Positions 46,079-57,408 of a DNA stretch of 64,000 bases are shown one piece after another. The DNA lies in NCBI GenBank assembly GCA_907163375.1, contig CAJQUW010007001.1, forward strand, positions 248,001-312,000, given 5' to 3'. The stretch is from Prostheceraeus crozeri (taxonomy: Eukaryota; Platyhelminthes; Polycladida; Euryleptidae). The translations under genes were made by a program, and so were the position numbers. Within the stretch, counting starts at the first letter, position 1; every line of letters starts with the position of its first letter. The notes beneath the pieces are model-generated. The model searched no databases, had not been told where the DNA came from, and saw nothing but the letters and a program-made list of their open reading frames with translations.

Positions 46079-46215
46079 TATAGGCGATCGTAGCTCAGTT
46101 GGTAGGGCGACAGGTCGTCATGTAGATAACCTGGAGTCGTAAATTGGAGCCCTAGCATCAGCATGGTTTTTGCATGACAATTTGATCTATCGCTTGTCTC
46201 ATTTCATTCTAATTA
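46079..46215 (+). repeat. tRNA-derived SINE-like copy 2
   Basis: A good A-box context GTAGCTCAGTTGGTAGGGCG, a degenerate B-box (AAATTGGAGCCCTAGC), then the body TGCATGACAATTTGATCTAT shared with copy 1 at 45800. It is not an intact tRNA: the 3' acceptor and T-loop are degenerate. Confidence 0.55.
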
Positions 46216-46642
46216 TTAGTTTATAATAACCCGAAACATTTGCATGATTTTCAACAACAAGTAGTCATTTAAGTTTCACGGCTAATTTCTAATCTGGAGA
46301 ACATCAAAAATTAAATTTAATCGTCACTACCCCCCCTCCCCACCACCAGGAATTGACAGGTGCTGACATGTGGCGCGTGTTGTGGTACCTTTAGTTCGGA
46401 TGCTCATCCTACCGACTTCCAATTACAATTTCAATGCTCAACCTCTTGACCAAAAGATCGCCTGGACAGTCACTTACCTACTATGCCGCGAAGACTACTG
46501 GAATACCTTTAAAGTGACTGACTAGGCATGCATATTATGCCCCTAAAGTAATTGTACCTATTTATTTCAGAATTTTTCTACATTATTTTGTCAAAGACAA
46601 TTCAGTGTCATGAATTATTTCGTCAGCGCAGTACTTATTGTG

Positions 46643-46950
46643 CAGGAATGTGATTTTTCCTGATTTATCAAGAATTCCTGATATTTTGGGTTGATTTCGG
46701 TCATTTATGGGACGAGGAAGATTCTGCAAAAAATTACACAGACATATGGGCTGCATACATTACTTAGCACATAGCTTTTGTTTTCATTTTGTGTCACTTC
46801 ATTTCTTGCCTACAATCGAGCTATACCAGGCAATCTGTGAATGTCCCAAATTAATGGTTCTTCTGTTAATGTATGCCTAGTAATAATTAAGTGGACCCCT
46901 TCAAAAATTGGTTTCCTGATTTTTTTTTCGTTTGGTCAATCACATCCCTG
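46643..46950. mobile_element. 308-bp MITE with 6-bp target duplication
   Basis: Ends CAGGAATGTGATT and, inverted, CAGGGATGTGATT (12 of 13). Flanked directly by ATTGTG on both sides (46637-46642, 46951-46956). No coding capacity. The terminus type and 6-bp duplication resemble the element at 30965. Confidence 0.75.
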
Positions 46951-46956
46951 ATTGTG

Positions 46957-47753
46957 ATGTCCAGAATATATAAGGAAATAGAAATAAGTTTCGCAATTGA
47001 TAATGGCTGTTTATATAAACTATCGACTTAATAGTCTTTACTGTCGCTCATCTCCTTTTTACAATCGTTTCTGCCTTTGCCCTTTATTTCCGCAATAACA
47101 GTTATGCAGTTACTTTCTTCCAATTTCAACCTGTGATCTTAAGGATGTTGCACTAGCTTTTAATAATTATTCAAATATGCTGATTAACATAAAAGTTGCT
47201 AATTTAACCATGGTGAGGTACAAAAGCAAGTTTATATTTCTCAATTTTTATTCTTCCGACATTTTTCAACCATATTTTATCAAACAAAGCTGTAGGCATT
47301 TCCATCGATCCCGTAATAAGCACAATTAGAATCAGTTATTTCAAGTCATTAGGCTTACAACATTCACAGAATATTAGCAAATATACAAATGTACATATCT
47401 ACATAGTGTAGACTATATGAGAACAAAATATGAGCAGATTTGGTTCATCAACAGCAATGTCGCGCATATTTCCTTATCAATAAAATCACACGCTTACAAT
47501 GCGGAGATGTGATAATATCCGGGCCTTACAGAACTCTTGACAACATGTGTTATTCAACTGGTATGTGAGAGTTCCCACTAAATTCCCATAGAGATTTTCT
47601 GTGGTATGAGAGAGCTGTGGGAATGAAAAATCGCTCCCAAGACAACTCTGGTGATTGATCAATTACATGAATTTATTATTTACAAATTCATTAATAAATT
47701 TAGATGTTTTGATCTTGGAAATTCGTGTAGGCGTTGCATTAATATATGTACAG
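46957..47753. other. Spacer, nothing recognised
   Basis: AT-rich with no supported gene, repeat pair or RNA fold. Confidence 0.35.
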
Positions 47754-47844
47754 GAGAGCGCGTTGTGATGGACCACCCACCTGTACGCCACGCTTTCCAA
47801 CCTGAAAATCAGTTTTCGAGAATATGTGAACGAAAACATAATAA
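47754..47844 (+). CDS. Candidate internal host exon, unknown gene
   Basis: The acceptor TATATGTACAG is followed by 91 open bases translating as ERVVMDHPPVRHAFQPENQF and on to CERKHN, then donor AATAA/GTAAGAG at 47845. No recognised family. The acceptor lacks a strong pyrimidine tract, so support is modest. Confidence 0.3.
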
Positions 47845-48251
47845 GTAAGAGCATGTGGTGTTTCTGAAATCACAAATACACGTATATTTTGTATTTTTTA
47901 CCCCAAATTAAGTTTTTGCAAGAATTTGTGCGCTCTTTTTGTAAATGTGTTTTCTTCTGATTAAGTCATGTTTGAACACCCACTGAGATTTTGACTAGGG
48001 AAATAAAGTACAGTTAATGAACTGTGAACGTGGTCAGCGACGGTTGTGTTTCTACGAGCTCCGGCGTATTCGTTATTTTTCTTGATTATTTACTGTTCTA
48101 TCCATCGCTTCATTCGGGATCTTATATCGATCGGATCGCCATTACTTCAGCCATAGTTTGGTATCAATTTTGTTATCATCGGTCTTCCACATTTGGCAAT
48201 ATCCTCATAAATTGTCTCCTTATCTCATTGTGACAATTTGCGCATGCGCCG

Positions 48252-49001
48252 TTGCTGAACTGTTGTCCACGCTGTGCAATGCCGGGTTCAGTCAGACAAC
48301 TGCGTTCCAATTCCAACACTTCTACAATAGAAAGTGATGACGATATCAAACAAATGATTCTAAGGCTTGAATCAGCTTTAACCAGCAAACTTGATGAAAT
48401 CGTTACTCGTCTATCTAAATTGGAAGTTACGTATAATTCCATTATGACCGAACAAGCAAGACAAGCTACCGAATTGAATCATCTGAAGGACGTCGTCCTC
48501 AAACAACAGTTATTGATAGAACAGAAAGATATTCGTGACCGTCAGTTGAATCTAATCGTTAATGGAATTCCAGAGACTGTTATCGCTCATGAAGGCATTG
48601 ATTTAAATGATGACAAGGAAAAACTTGAAGCTGCATTTCAGGTACTTGACGAGGACTTTGATGCTGATAGTATTCTGTCCTGTGAAAGAGTTGGTCGCAA
48701 GCAAAGTAATAAAATGAGACCTATGAAAGTAACGTTCATGAGTATGACAAAAAGGAATTATTTTTTGTTTAATCAAAAATCTTTGAGGGTACCCAAGTCA
48801 CCTCCAACTTGGTATTCGAAAGTGTTTATCAACAAGGATCTTCCGTATTTGTCAAGGTTAGAAGAACAACGCCTTAGGAAACGTCTATCGAATGAACGTG
48901 AAAAATCTTTGCCAACTGACATTCTCTTTATCAAAAAGGGCAAACTTTTAAAAAATTCAGTGGTTATTGACGAATTGGATATTAGTAATCAACTATTTTG
49001 A
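48252..49001 (+). CDS. LINE ORF1 protein, intact frame
   Basis: The 249-codon frame has a predicted coiled coil (about residues 28-95, heptad-like LESALTSKLDEIVTRLSKLE), then an RRM-like/nucleic-acid chaperone region with RQLNLIVNGIPE and CERVGRK, MRPMKVTF, then WYSKVFINKDLPYLSR. This is the usual layout of ORF1 proteins in CR1/L2-group LINEs, which trimerise and coat the element's RNA. No break was seen. ATG 48252 or the in-frame ATG at 48282 may be the start. Confidence 0.75.
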   Translation: MLNCCPRCAMPGSVRQLRSNSNTSTIESDDDIKQMILRLESALTSKLDEIVTRLSKLEVTYNSIMTEQARQATELNHLKDVVLKQQLLIEQKDIRDRQLNLIVNGIPETVIAHEGIDLNDDKEKLEAAFQVLDEDFDADSILSCERVGRKQSNKMRPMKVTFMSMTKRNYFLFNQKSLRVPKSPPTWYSKVFINKDLPYLSRLEEQRLRKRLSNEREKSLPTDILFIKKGKLLKNSVVIDELDISNQLF

Positions 49002-49159
49002 CGCATCCTTGATGAACCAGTCAATGACTTCATTTGTGTTTTTACCAATTATTCAAGACTGCTTAAGAGATATTACTCCAATATTCCTCGTTACTATTGC
49101 CTTTTGTTTCCTAGCAGTGAAATGGTTCCAATATGTGACTTTACAAATACGACTACATT

Positions 49160-52028
49160 CTCAACCCCAAGTGATGTGAATATAAAGTCCTCATCTGCAT
49201 CCAGCTTTAAAAATATCAAGTGTTACCTGTGCAACGCAAGGTCTCTGAATAATAAACTTGCCAATTTGGAAAATTTACTATCTTCTGAGGCTTATGATGC
49301 CCTTATTTTTACTGAAACTTGGTTTCGAGCTGGTACTCCAGATTCCCTGTTTTGTGGTGGCTCTCCCTAGAACTTACATCGATGTGACAGGTCGGATGGT
49401 CATGGAGGAGTTGCCATTTTCACCCACAGAAATTTATGTGCCTCCAAAGTTGACTTACCAAGCGCCGAATTTTTTGATGCTATCTGTTTAGATCTAAATA
49501 TCCACAATTCACTGTCTTATCGTTTTTTGGCCGTTTATAATCCGCCTAGAGCTACTATTGCCTCTTCAGAATGCTTAAAATCTATCATCGATTCGTTGAC
49601 TCATCAAAATACTCCCTTTTTTCTTTCTATGTGGTGATTTCAACTTTCCAAACATCGACTGGACTGTCCCTCAAAACCTTGGTGATGTTCCTCATGACAT
49701 TTTTCTCAGATCTGTAACTCAAAATGGATTGGTTCAACTTGTTGACAGCAACACCCGCTGCTCATCCGTTCTTGATTTGGTTATAACTAATCATCCATGT
49801 GCAATCTCTTTACTTGATGTGATTCCACCATTTCATACTTCATGTGATCACGCAGCAATTGATTTTTTAATCCAAGCCTCTCTGAAATCATTTGATGATA
49901 ATAAAGTTGAAAGTAGAATGGACTACAGAAATACAGATTTTGTCCAAATGCGAAGCTATCTCGCCGAAGTATCTTGGTCCGACTTAATTGGTGGCAACTG
50001 CTCAATTACTACTAACTTTGTGGACGATTTATGGTCAAAGTTTTTAAACATCATGTATTGTGCCATAAATAAGTTTGTCCCTGTTAAGAAACTTAACAAT
50101 AGCCGTGCATTGAAGAAATCAAAAGTCTTGAAGACACTACTCAAAAGAAAAAGGTATTGGTATAAGAGAGATAAAGAAATTTACCGTAATTTCAGCAGAG
50201 AATATGATGCCGAGGTGTTGAAGCTTAAAACTAATTTCGAATGTAACATCATTGAGAATGGGGACATAAGAAAATTGTATGCCTATGTTAACAAGAAAAT
50301 GAAAACATATGATTTCATTCCTTCGTTAATCAATTCAGACAATTTACTTATTTCTGAGTCGACTGGCAAAGCTAATATTATGAATGGATATTTTTCGTCA
50401 GTGTTCCCACAAGATGACAATCATACACCTCTTTTTGAGAGAAGAGTAAATGAGGGTACATCTTGTTGTTCTATTGAATTCCCGGTCGACGATGTTGTAG
50501 CATGCCTGTTAAAACTTCCGCCTAAGTTTTCAAGGACACCAGATTTCTTACCAGCGTTTGTTTTACGGCAGATGGCTGTGGAAATCGCACCTTTTTTGGC
50601 GAAACTATATGAATTTTCTATGATGGCAGGCTATATTCCCACTCATTGGCGTCACGCCTTCATCGTTCCTGTGTACAAACGAAAGGGTCGTTCTTCACAT
50701 CCCTCTAGTTACAGACCAATATCATTGACTTCTAACATCTGCAAGGTAATGGAGACAATCATCTCAATGAAAGCTGTGGCCTATGTGAAGGAAAATGACT
50801 TACTAATACCAAATCAATTTGGTTTTGTTAGTGGTAGAAGTACAACTACTCAACTCATAACTTGTCTTCATGAATGGACTGATGCACTATCGAGGAGAGA
50901 ACGAGTGGATTGCGTTTATGTGGATCTTAATAAGGCTTTTGACTCCGTTGTCCACCGAAAACTGTTACTTAAACTTGAATCGTATGGTATTCAGTTTGAA
51001 TTATTGAATTGGATAAAAGCATTTCTATATGATCGAACTCAAGCTGTTATCATTGACAGTTCTATTTCAGACCGTGTTTCCGTCGCAAGTGGGGTTCCGC
51101 AGGGAACAGTTCTCGGGCCCATTCTATTTGTTATGTATATAAACGATGTAGGTGATTGTATAGAGAAAGGAATATCTTACAAATTGTTTGCTGACGACCT
51201 AAAAATTTACTGTTCGTGTCATGATTCGTCAACTTCATCTCTTCAGGTTTCTTTGAATAATTTAAATAGCTGGGGTAAACAGTGGCAATTAGTAGTATCT
51301 CCAGATAAATGTATGGTGCTATCCTTAGGAAGAAAGTTTCACAATGACAATTCTTATATATTGAATGATAAAGTTGTGCCTATTCACGAGTCGGTTAAGG
51401 ACCTTGGTGTGCTTATTACTCCTGATTTGAAATTCAGTTCACATTGTGCTAAAATTGCTTCCTCCGCATTTGGTAGAGCTTGTTGTTTGCTCAAGTCTTT
51501 TACTTTCTGTGATAGGATAAGTTAATTGTTGGATATAAGTCTTTTGTACGACCAATTCTTGAGCATAATTGCCAAGTATTTAACCCATATTTAAAACAGG
51601 ATATTTGGTGTCTTGAACGTGTACAGAGATTTTTTACTAGGAGATTATGCCAACGTTGTAATATCTTTTATACTGATTTTCAGCATCGCCTTCGCCTACT
51701 TAACTTAGATTCACTATACAGAAGACGCATTGTACAAGATCTATGTTTATTTTTTAAAATTTATCATGGACTGATTGATGTTGATATTAAAGATTTTTTG
51801 AGTGAACGTTCCTCTGCTTACTGCACTCGCAGTCGACAGTTTAATTTATCTCAAGTTGAGCCTATTACTCTCCCAGCTAATAATTGTCTGTCCAACACCT
51901 TCTTTTATCGTGTATACAAAATTTGGAATTACTTGCCTAACACTTGTACTTGTGCTCCATCCATTCAATGTTTCAAAAAGAGATTACAAAATGTCGATCT
52001 TGACCACTTTTTTGATGACATTGTGTGA
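49160..52028 (+). pseudogene. LINE ORF2, endonuclease and reverse transcriptase, frameshifted
   Basis: Endonuclease words: IKCYLCNARSLNNKLANL and ALIFTETWF (49210-49330), then after a frame change FLAVYNPPRATIA, then after another near 49625 CGDFNFPNIDW. The main open part 49729-51525 has VLDLVITNHP, SCDHAAIDF, HWRHAFIVPVYKRKG, SYRPISLTSNICKVMETII, NQFGFVSGRSTTTQLI, YVDLNKAFDSVVHRKLLL, SGVPQGTVLGPILFVMYIND and catalytic YKLFADDLKIY. A frameshift near 51520 leads to the C-terminal part to 52028 (VRPILEHNCQVFNPY, YKIWNYLP). At least three breaks in all. Confidence 0.85.
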
Positions 52029-52292
52029 TGTTCTATGTGTAACGCTCGTCACTAAGTGCCATTCATGGCCATGGCTGGCGTAAAGTTCATGCATGTTAAG
52101 TTCTTTTTAAATGATTTTTATTAAATATAAATTATCTTATCTTATCTTAATCACCTATGAAAAAACCTATGTTGAATCACCTATGTTGGCTGAAAAATTG
52201 AAAATGTGTGCTTGCAGCTCACTTTGTAAGTACATATATTCTCATGGTGGTGAGTTGTGGGTGGAATGCTTGATGTGGTTGGTGTGATGACA

Positions 52293-52379
52293 TCAAGCTG
52301 AAATATGAAAGCGAGTCTGAAGATTTTCACGAACTGGGGTTAAGGGAACACTATTTTCAGAATTAATAGGACCAGATGC
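52293..52379 (-). pseudogene. Myb/SANT-like gene, 3' end (downstream side of a hAT insertion)
   Basis: After removal of the hAT element 52388-54849 and one copy of its target duplication, the minus strand continues in frame from ...KENDIGD (54850-54870) into ASGPINSENSVPLTPV and NLQTRFHISA, then TGA at 52293-52295. The continuous frame across the insertion shows that the hAT entered a coding exon. Confidence 0.65.
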
Positions 52380-52387
52380 ATCACCGA

Positions 52388-54849
52388 CAGGGACGGCGGA
52401 AGACGATGAAAGGGGCAGATCAGAAGGGCATTTTTTATGCATGAGTTTTTTGACCATAGTATAGCTATGGAATATATTCTAAAATGCTGCTGACATTTGA
52501 AATAAAATTTAGGTGGGCGCAGATACATGTATGTCACATGCCATATCAGGCGCGTATCTGTTGAAGAAATGGGAAAATTTTCCAAGCATTTTCATTCAAC
52601 TTTCAGTTTATTCACTTATCAAATTAATCTGAATTAAGCGCAATTTTATTATCGCGATTTTAAGCGCATTCGCTTAAAAGCGGAGGTTCGCTTTTAAATT
52701 ACTTGGTAGCAAAATTTCATGGCAATTAGCTTAAATATGCTTAGGTCTGCGTGTATCTTCACAATTAAGCACAATTCATTATTTGCATTATTAATTATTT
52801 ATTATTTCATTAAAGCATTATTTGCCTCAAGTACAATACCTATATATGTTTTATGATTTGAATGAATGTTGCTATTGTAATCGGAATGCAACATATAAAA
52901 TGAAAATTATTGTTTATCGAAAAATCAATGGTTGAATTTCATTATGGTGCTGTTCATGGAGGTCTCTATGATCTTATAAGCTACAAGGAGAGACGAGAAA
53001 ATCATATTGACTAGGGTGTTCTTATATTCGGATTTTAGCGCATGTGCTTATAAGCGAACAAAATGCATCTCTGTATCACAATGAAAACAACCGATTTCCA
53101 GTACGGTACGTATATTCAAGTATGTAAGGTGCAGCCATTTAAATGTTCCGCACATTTAAATCAATTACACTTTTCTTGAAAATGATTGAGATTTCAATTA
53201 TCAAACATGTAAATGTAGATCTGTGAAACTCGATTTGATTTGTATATTGTACATAAATCAATCGGTCATCTGGAGGCAAAGTAGGCCTACTGTGGAATAA
53301 ATAGCAGTGACTAACACAGGGCTCCTTATCTTTAACAAAGACCCTCCATACTGGTGAAAAATAGAAAAACGAATTTCACTCCCAATCTACGAATTGTTGG
53401 ATGCCAGCTCATATCAAAACCAATTTTCTTACCAACAGCTTTAACTATGTTACTGATAGATGCACTGATAAGACAGACACTTTAAAATGAAGAAATATTA
53501 GCCAATAGATTAAAATATCAGGATTCTCTTCCGTCAAAATAAACAAAGCCAAAAGTCAAAAAAAGAAAAAGAATAGTATAAATACACAACTGATATAAGT
53601 AATACTGCTATGCTGAATCCAGATTTTGTCAGTGATAGCTTATCAAGAAATATGAAGTTCTCGTTTGTCTGACGAGTAACCTTGGTAGGCCTTTGTCATA
53701 GGCCTAGTGTCTGAACAAACAAAAGCCGAGCAGCAAGCATAGCAATTGCGATATTTGTGACAAATTACCCTGTAAGTTCGATTGCAACAACCGCTTCATA
53801 GTTTATTGCTTTACCTGTCGTATTTGTTACTAAAAAATATATAGGGTCAAACTAACAGTCCATTTCATTTAAGATTCAAAGAACACAAATCCAGTATTCA
53901 GAAACAAGACAATAAAATCGCCCGTTCAGAACATTCCAAAACTCATAAATATTCTCTATCTATTGATGATTTTAGCCTTGACATAGGCTACTTAACCGTT
54001 GCAATGATCCGACAGAGAGTAAATTTATCAATACAAACCTGAACTAAACAGGAAACATCAGCGCTGTTGAATGGTCGATAAAAGTTTTACATAAAGCCGA
54101 TTTTAGTGCACAGACGGCTATTTCCCGTGAACAAGTCGGCATGAGGATGAAACGTCGGGTGTCATTACAAGAGTTTTTTTCAAAATATAAAGTCATAAGT
54201 TGGGAATGAAATTCGTTTTTCTATTTTTCACCAAATGTTCAACCTCCCGTGTCAGACTATAAACGCTACATAATGAAGACCCAACATGCCTGTAACACTG
54301 ATAAAGGGACCCGCTCAAAGCTTTGAGGGGCACCTGATACTAGTGATAGGGTTTCCCTAGAGTAACAATGGACATTCAGTGCTGACAGTCTCTTAATAAA
54401 ACTGATAAAGGGCTGATGAAATTACACTTCACTTGCCAGTGAAACAATAGGTAGATTGTATCCCAACATTTTTTTGAGTTATCTCTGAGCAGGTAGATAA
54501 TTCACAGTCGCTTAACATGTGGCAGACATGTCCCTTATCACAAACCAATTACATTCAACATTTACATTAATGCTGCCATCTATTTGCTTGCTTTATCCAT
54601 TACCAGTCAAGTATGACATCATTACTTCCATCCCACGCTTTTCGGCATCGTTTTCACTTGAATGGGATTGTGCTTAACAGATAAAAGTAGAAAATGATAA
54701 CTTGGCAACTCATCGGCAATCTTTGGCTCAGTCAAATTCATGAGATGTCTGAAAATTTTGAACATCAATTAAATTATGGGAGAAGGGCATGAAAAGTTGT
54801 TAATTTTTAGGGGGGGTGGGGCACGTGCCCCCCGGTTCCGCCGTGCCTG
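52388..54849. mobile_element. hAT-type element, 2462 bp, 8-bp target duplication
   Basis: Left end CAGGGACGGCGGAA and inverted right end CAGGCACGGCGGAA match at 13 of 14. The flanks carry ATCACCGA on both sides (52380-52387 and 54850-54857). No hAT transposase remains. The interior carries a degraded Penelope-like piece. The element split a Myb/SANT-like reading frame. Confidence 0.9.
53352..54235 (+). mobile_element. Penelope-like retroelement fragment with GIY-YIG endonuclease remnant
   Basis: Around 53750-54060 the plus strand shows CDICDKLPCKFDCNNRFIVY with paired cysteines, a K-Y-I-G-like turn, PFHLRFKEHKSS, NKIARSEHSKTHKYSLSIDD and RQRVNLSI. That is the order of the GIY-YIG endonuclease at the C-terminus of Penelope-like elements, including the upstream Cys motif. 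A 33-bp inverted repeat (53353-53386 / 54199-54233, TGGTGAAAAATAGAAAAACG) flanks it. The reverse transcriptase was not seen. Degraded and short; it lies wholly inside the hAT element 52388-54849. Confidence 0.55.
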
Positions 54850-55315
54850 ATCACCGATGTCATTTTCTTTTGCCTCTGAAGATTTCAATTCATCGATCAA
54901 CAACTTCATGAACGGACCTGGCTGATTGTTATAGCAGTCAAAATCCAGTGACTCTGTGGAATAAGCGATACAATTTTGTGTGTTGCATCAGTGATAGGTG
55001 GTGGCGCCCTTCCTCCCGTTTTGAATGATTCCCGCCGCTCCTTTGCAACATGCTTTTTAGCCAGCCTTTTATGAGTTGTTCCAAAACGTTTTCAGCTGGT
55101 CCACACTTCTCTTAGGTAATGGCTTTTGGAAGGAAACTCGTCTGCAATTTCCTCCAAGCTTCACTTTTTTCATGTGAGGCCACTGCATCCGTGCGCTTAT
55201 TCTCGACGATAGTTATGTACTTTGTCAATATATCACATAAGATCAATTTGTCATCGGTGGCAAAGTTTTCCTGGCGACACCGTTTCATTCTGTAGTGCAA
55301 TATGCAGCTAATCAC
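54850..55315 (-). pseudogene. Myb/SANT-like DNA-binding protein, 5' part, disrupted
   Basis: The minus-strand frame from 55315 (a better start is ATG 55288) gives MKRCRQENFATDDKLILCDI, NKRTDAVASHEKSEAWRKL, the first helices of a Myb_DNA-bind_5 (MADF/zeste-like) domain. In other frames RSVDQLKTFWNN, KHVAKERRESFKTGGRAPPP, then SLDFDCYNNQPGPFMKLL follow, the usual continuation of this family. At least three frame changes or stops occur, so it is a pseudogene. Such domains occur in host regulators and in Harbinger-type transposon accessory proteins; I cannot say which. A hAT at 55381 sits just upstream and another at 52388-54849 cuts it. Confidence 0.65.
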
Positions 55316-55380
55316 GCAAAGACAGACAGGCTGGGCTCAACCGTTAGCTGCTTTCAAGCGAAATGTTAAGATGTCATGAC

Positions 55381-57255
55381 TAGGATGGCAAAACTCCGAA
55401 GTTTATTTTTTGCTTCGGAGGAAATGCTTCGCGAAGCTTATCGAAGTTTATTATTTTTGGATGAATACAAAAGAATTCCCCAGAATATGATCAGGAACTG
55501 TTCGAAGTTTATTTCGCCGGCTATTCTAGATGACATGTAACCTAGAAGCAGTCAATATTCGGTACAATTTTTCGAATGTACAGTTGGCCATAAAGCATGG
55601 CCGCGCATTTTCTAATTCTTTTTTTTCTTGAATTTAGAGACACTTCCTATTCGAGTACAGTCACGAAATCTTGACTGCCTTCGGGCAATGCCCTGAAGTT
55701 GTTATTTAAGGCTTCAATTCTCAAAAATGTTTCTTGGAATCCGTGAAAACACATATATCGTTTTAATGGGCTGCCGTCGCTAAACAGTGCTTACACTAAG
55801 AATAATTTTATTATGTGAAGTAAGGAAATTTCCGGTTGTGTCGTACTGTAACATGTAAAAGTCATTCTAGTGCGATGACTAGCCGAAGAACGCTTTCATA
55901 TTGACTACAGTTAATTTTTTGAGTTCAACTTTCAGCATTGTAAATTCTGATGCGAATTAGAAGTTTTAGAAGTCAGCATTTTCAGCGCTGTGTCAACATT
56001 TATCAGAGTTTGTACAGAATATGGTTAGATTATATGACCGGTGCAACGATTGACCTTGTCGACAATTATGTTAATCAACAATAAAATTGACATTAGAGAA
56101 CATCTACATTATCGCTTTAAAAGTCATCGTCATCCTCCTGATTCTTCTCCACCGTTACTCCATACTCATGCACCAATTCTGGTCCCACTCCCATCTCGCC
56201 ACCGAGGCAGAAGTCCACCATCTCAACACTTTCCGTTGTGTCGGCTCGCTTCATTTTTTTCATTACACTGGATGAATTTGCGCATAATTCACCACAATCT
56301 ACTTCGACTTCCATGTACACGTACACGCACATGTAGATGAGATTTCAGATGTAGCATGTTGTCTCTACTAGCATGTTTGATCTTTGAATCAACGAGTGCG
56401 ATTGCTGGTAGAATTAAATTAATGGATTACAGGCAATAGCATTCTTAACATTTTGATAATTCCATAATTTATTAAACTTCCAATTATCACATTTCGTTGG
56501 AATAGCCCTATTCAATTACATGCAATACTAATATATGACCTGCTTCTCCAATGAAAAGGCTTTTTGTAATTTTTAGCATACCTGTACATTGATAAAGTGA
56601 AATCACATCCAATGTAATGAAATTAATTTATTTATCAACATGATTCTGGTGCAGAAACTAAGGATTGAATTCAGGTAGAAAGTTATTTTTACATGCGTAC
56701 TTTGTAGACTATAGCCTTTATGCTCATAAGTCATAACATACTTAGCTGACAATGCACCATTTACTTTACATGTATATCTACGCATGCGTTGAATTTTTGG
56801 CCTACTTATGTGTATGACTATATATGGCTAAAACACATTCTAGAAAGTATAAGCTATATATTAGGTTAAAATTATTCAAAATTGTAATGTCACTGTAAGT
56901 CACGTGTCGACTGCAACTCTAAAACTGAGAATTACGAGCATTGTGGGTTCTCAATTAATGAATGAGCTATCGGTAATGAACAGGCTGACTATTAACTTTT
57001 ATTCAGCGCATTGAAATTTTATAAAAACTCAATTCCGCCTCCCTATTGAACATTATTAGTTACAACCTGAAAATTTTACCCCTTCTGGTCTGTTTCCGCA
57101 CCCCATCCCCCTTCGAGGGTGCCAGCTACGGCATTACCACACGCCGCATCACAATATCCAATGCAAATGTACTGCATCTTTGTACACACATAATATGATC
57201 ACAAACGCTTGAAGCACATGATTGTGAGTTGTGATTGTGACTCAGATTAGATTAC
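55381..57255. other. Non-coding left interior of the 55381 element
   Basis: AT-rich; open frames near 56041-56340 lack any recognisable motif. GCTTCG-rich subterminal words at 55410-55450. Confidence 0.4.
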
Positions 57256-57408
57256 TATAGGAATAAGCTCTTTACCGAAAAGCTCTACGCACTACCAAAT
57301 AATAGCGGTCCTCTGCTATATATGTACTGTAGGCCTACATGTATAGGAATAAGCTCTATACCGAAAATCTCTACGCACTACCAAATAATAGTGGTCCTCT
57401 GCTATATA
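57256..57408. repeat. Two-unit tandem repeat, period 86 bp, second unit split by mariner
   Basis: Unit 1 (from 57260) and unit 2 (from 57346) both begin GGAATAAGCTCTWTACCGAAA and share CTACGCACTACCAAATAATAG. The second unit's TATATA is the mariner target: its left piece ends at 57408 and its right piece (TATGTATTGTAC) resumes at 59147. Confidence 0.8.

Larger units (their letters stand above)
48000..52148 (+). mobile_element. CR1/Rex1-group (Jockey superfamily) LINE, near full length
   Basis: Contains a 5' leader, ORF1 (48285-49001 or from 48252), ORF2 with endonuclease and reverse transcriptase (about 49160-52028), and a short 3' tail of TTATC units (about 52128-52148), as in CR1/Rex1-type elements that end in a microsatellite and not poly(A). 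ORF2 has at least three frame changes. The exact 5' end and target duplication were not determined. Confidence 0.8.

Noticed and set aside
46079-46160. Functional tRNA gene
   Set aside because: The A-box region is good, but the T-loop and acceptor stem are degenerate and a related copy lies at 45800, so it is SINE-like.
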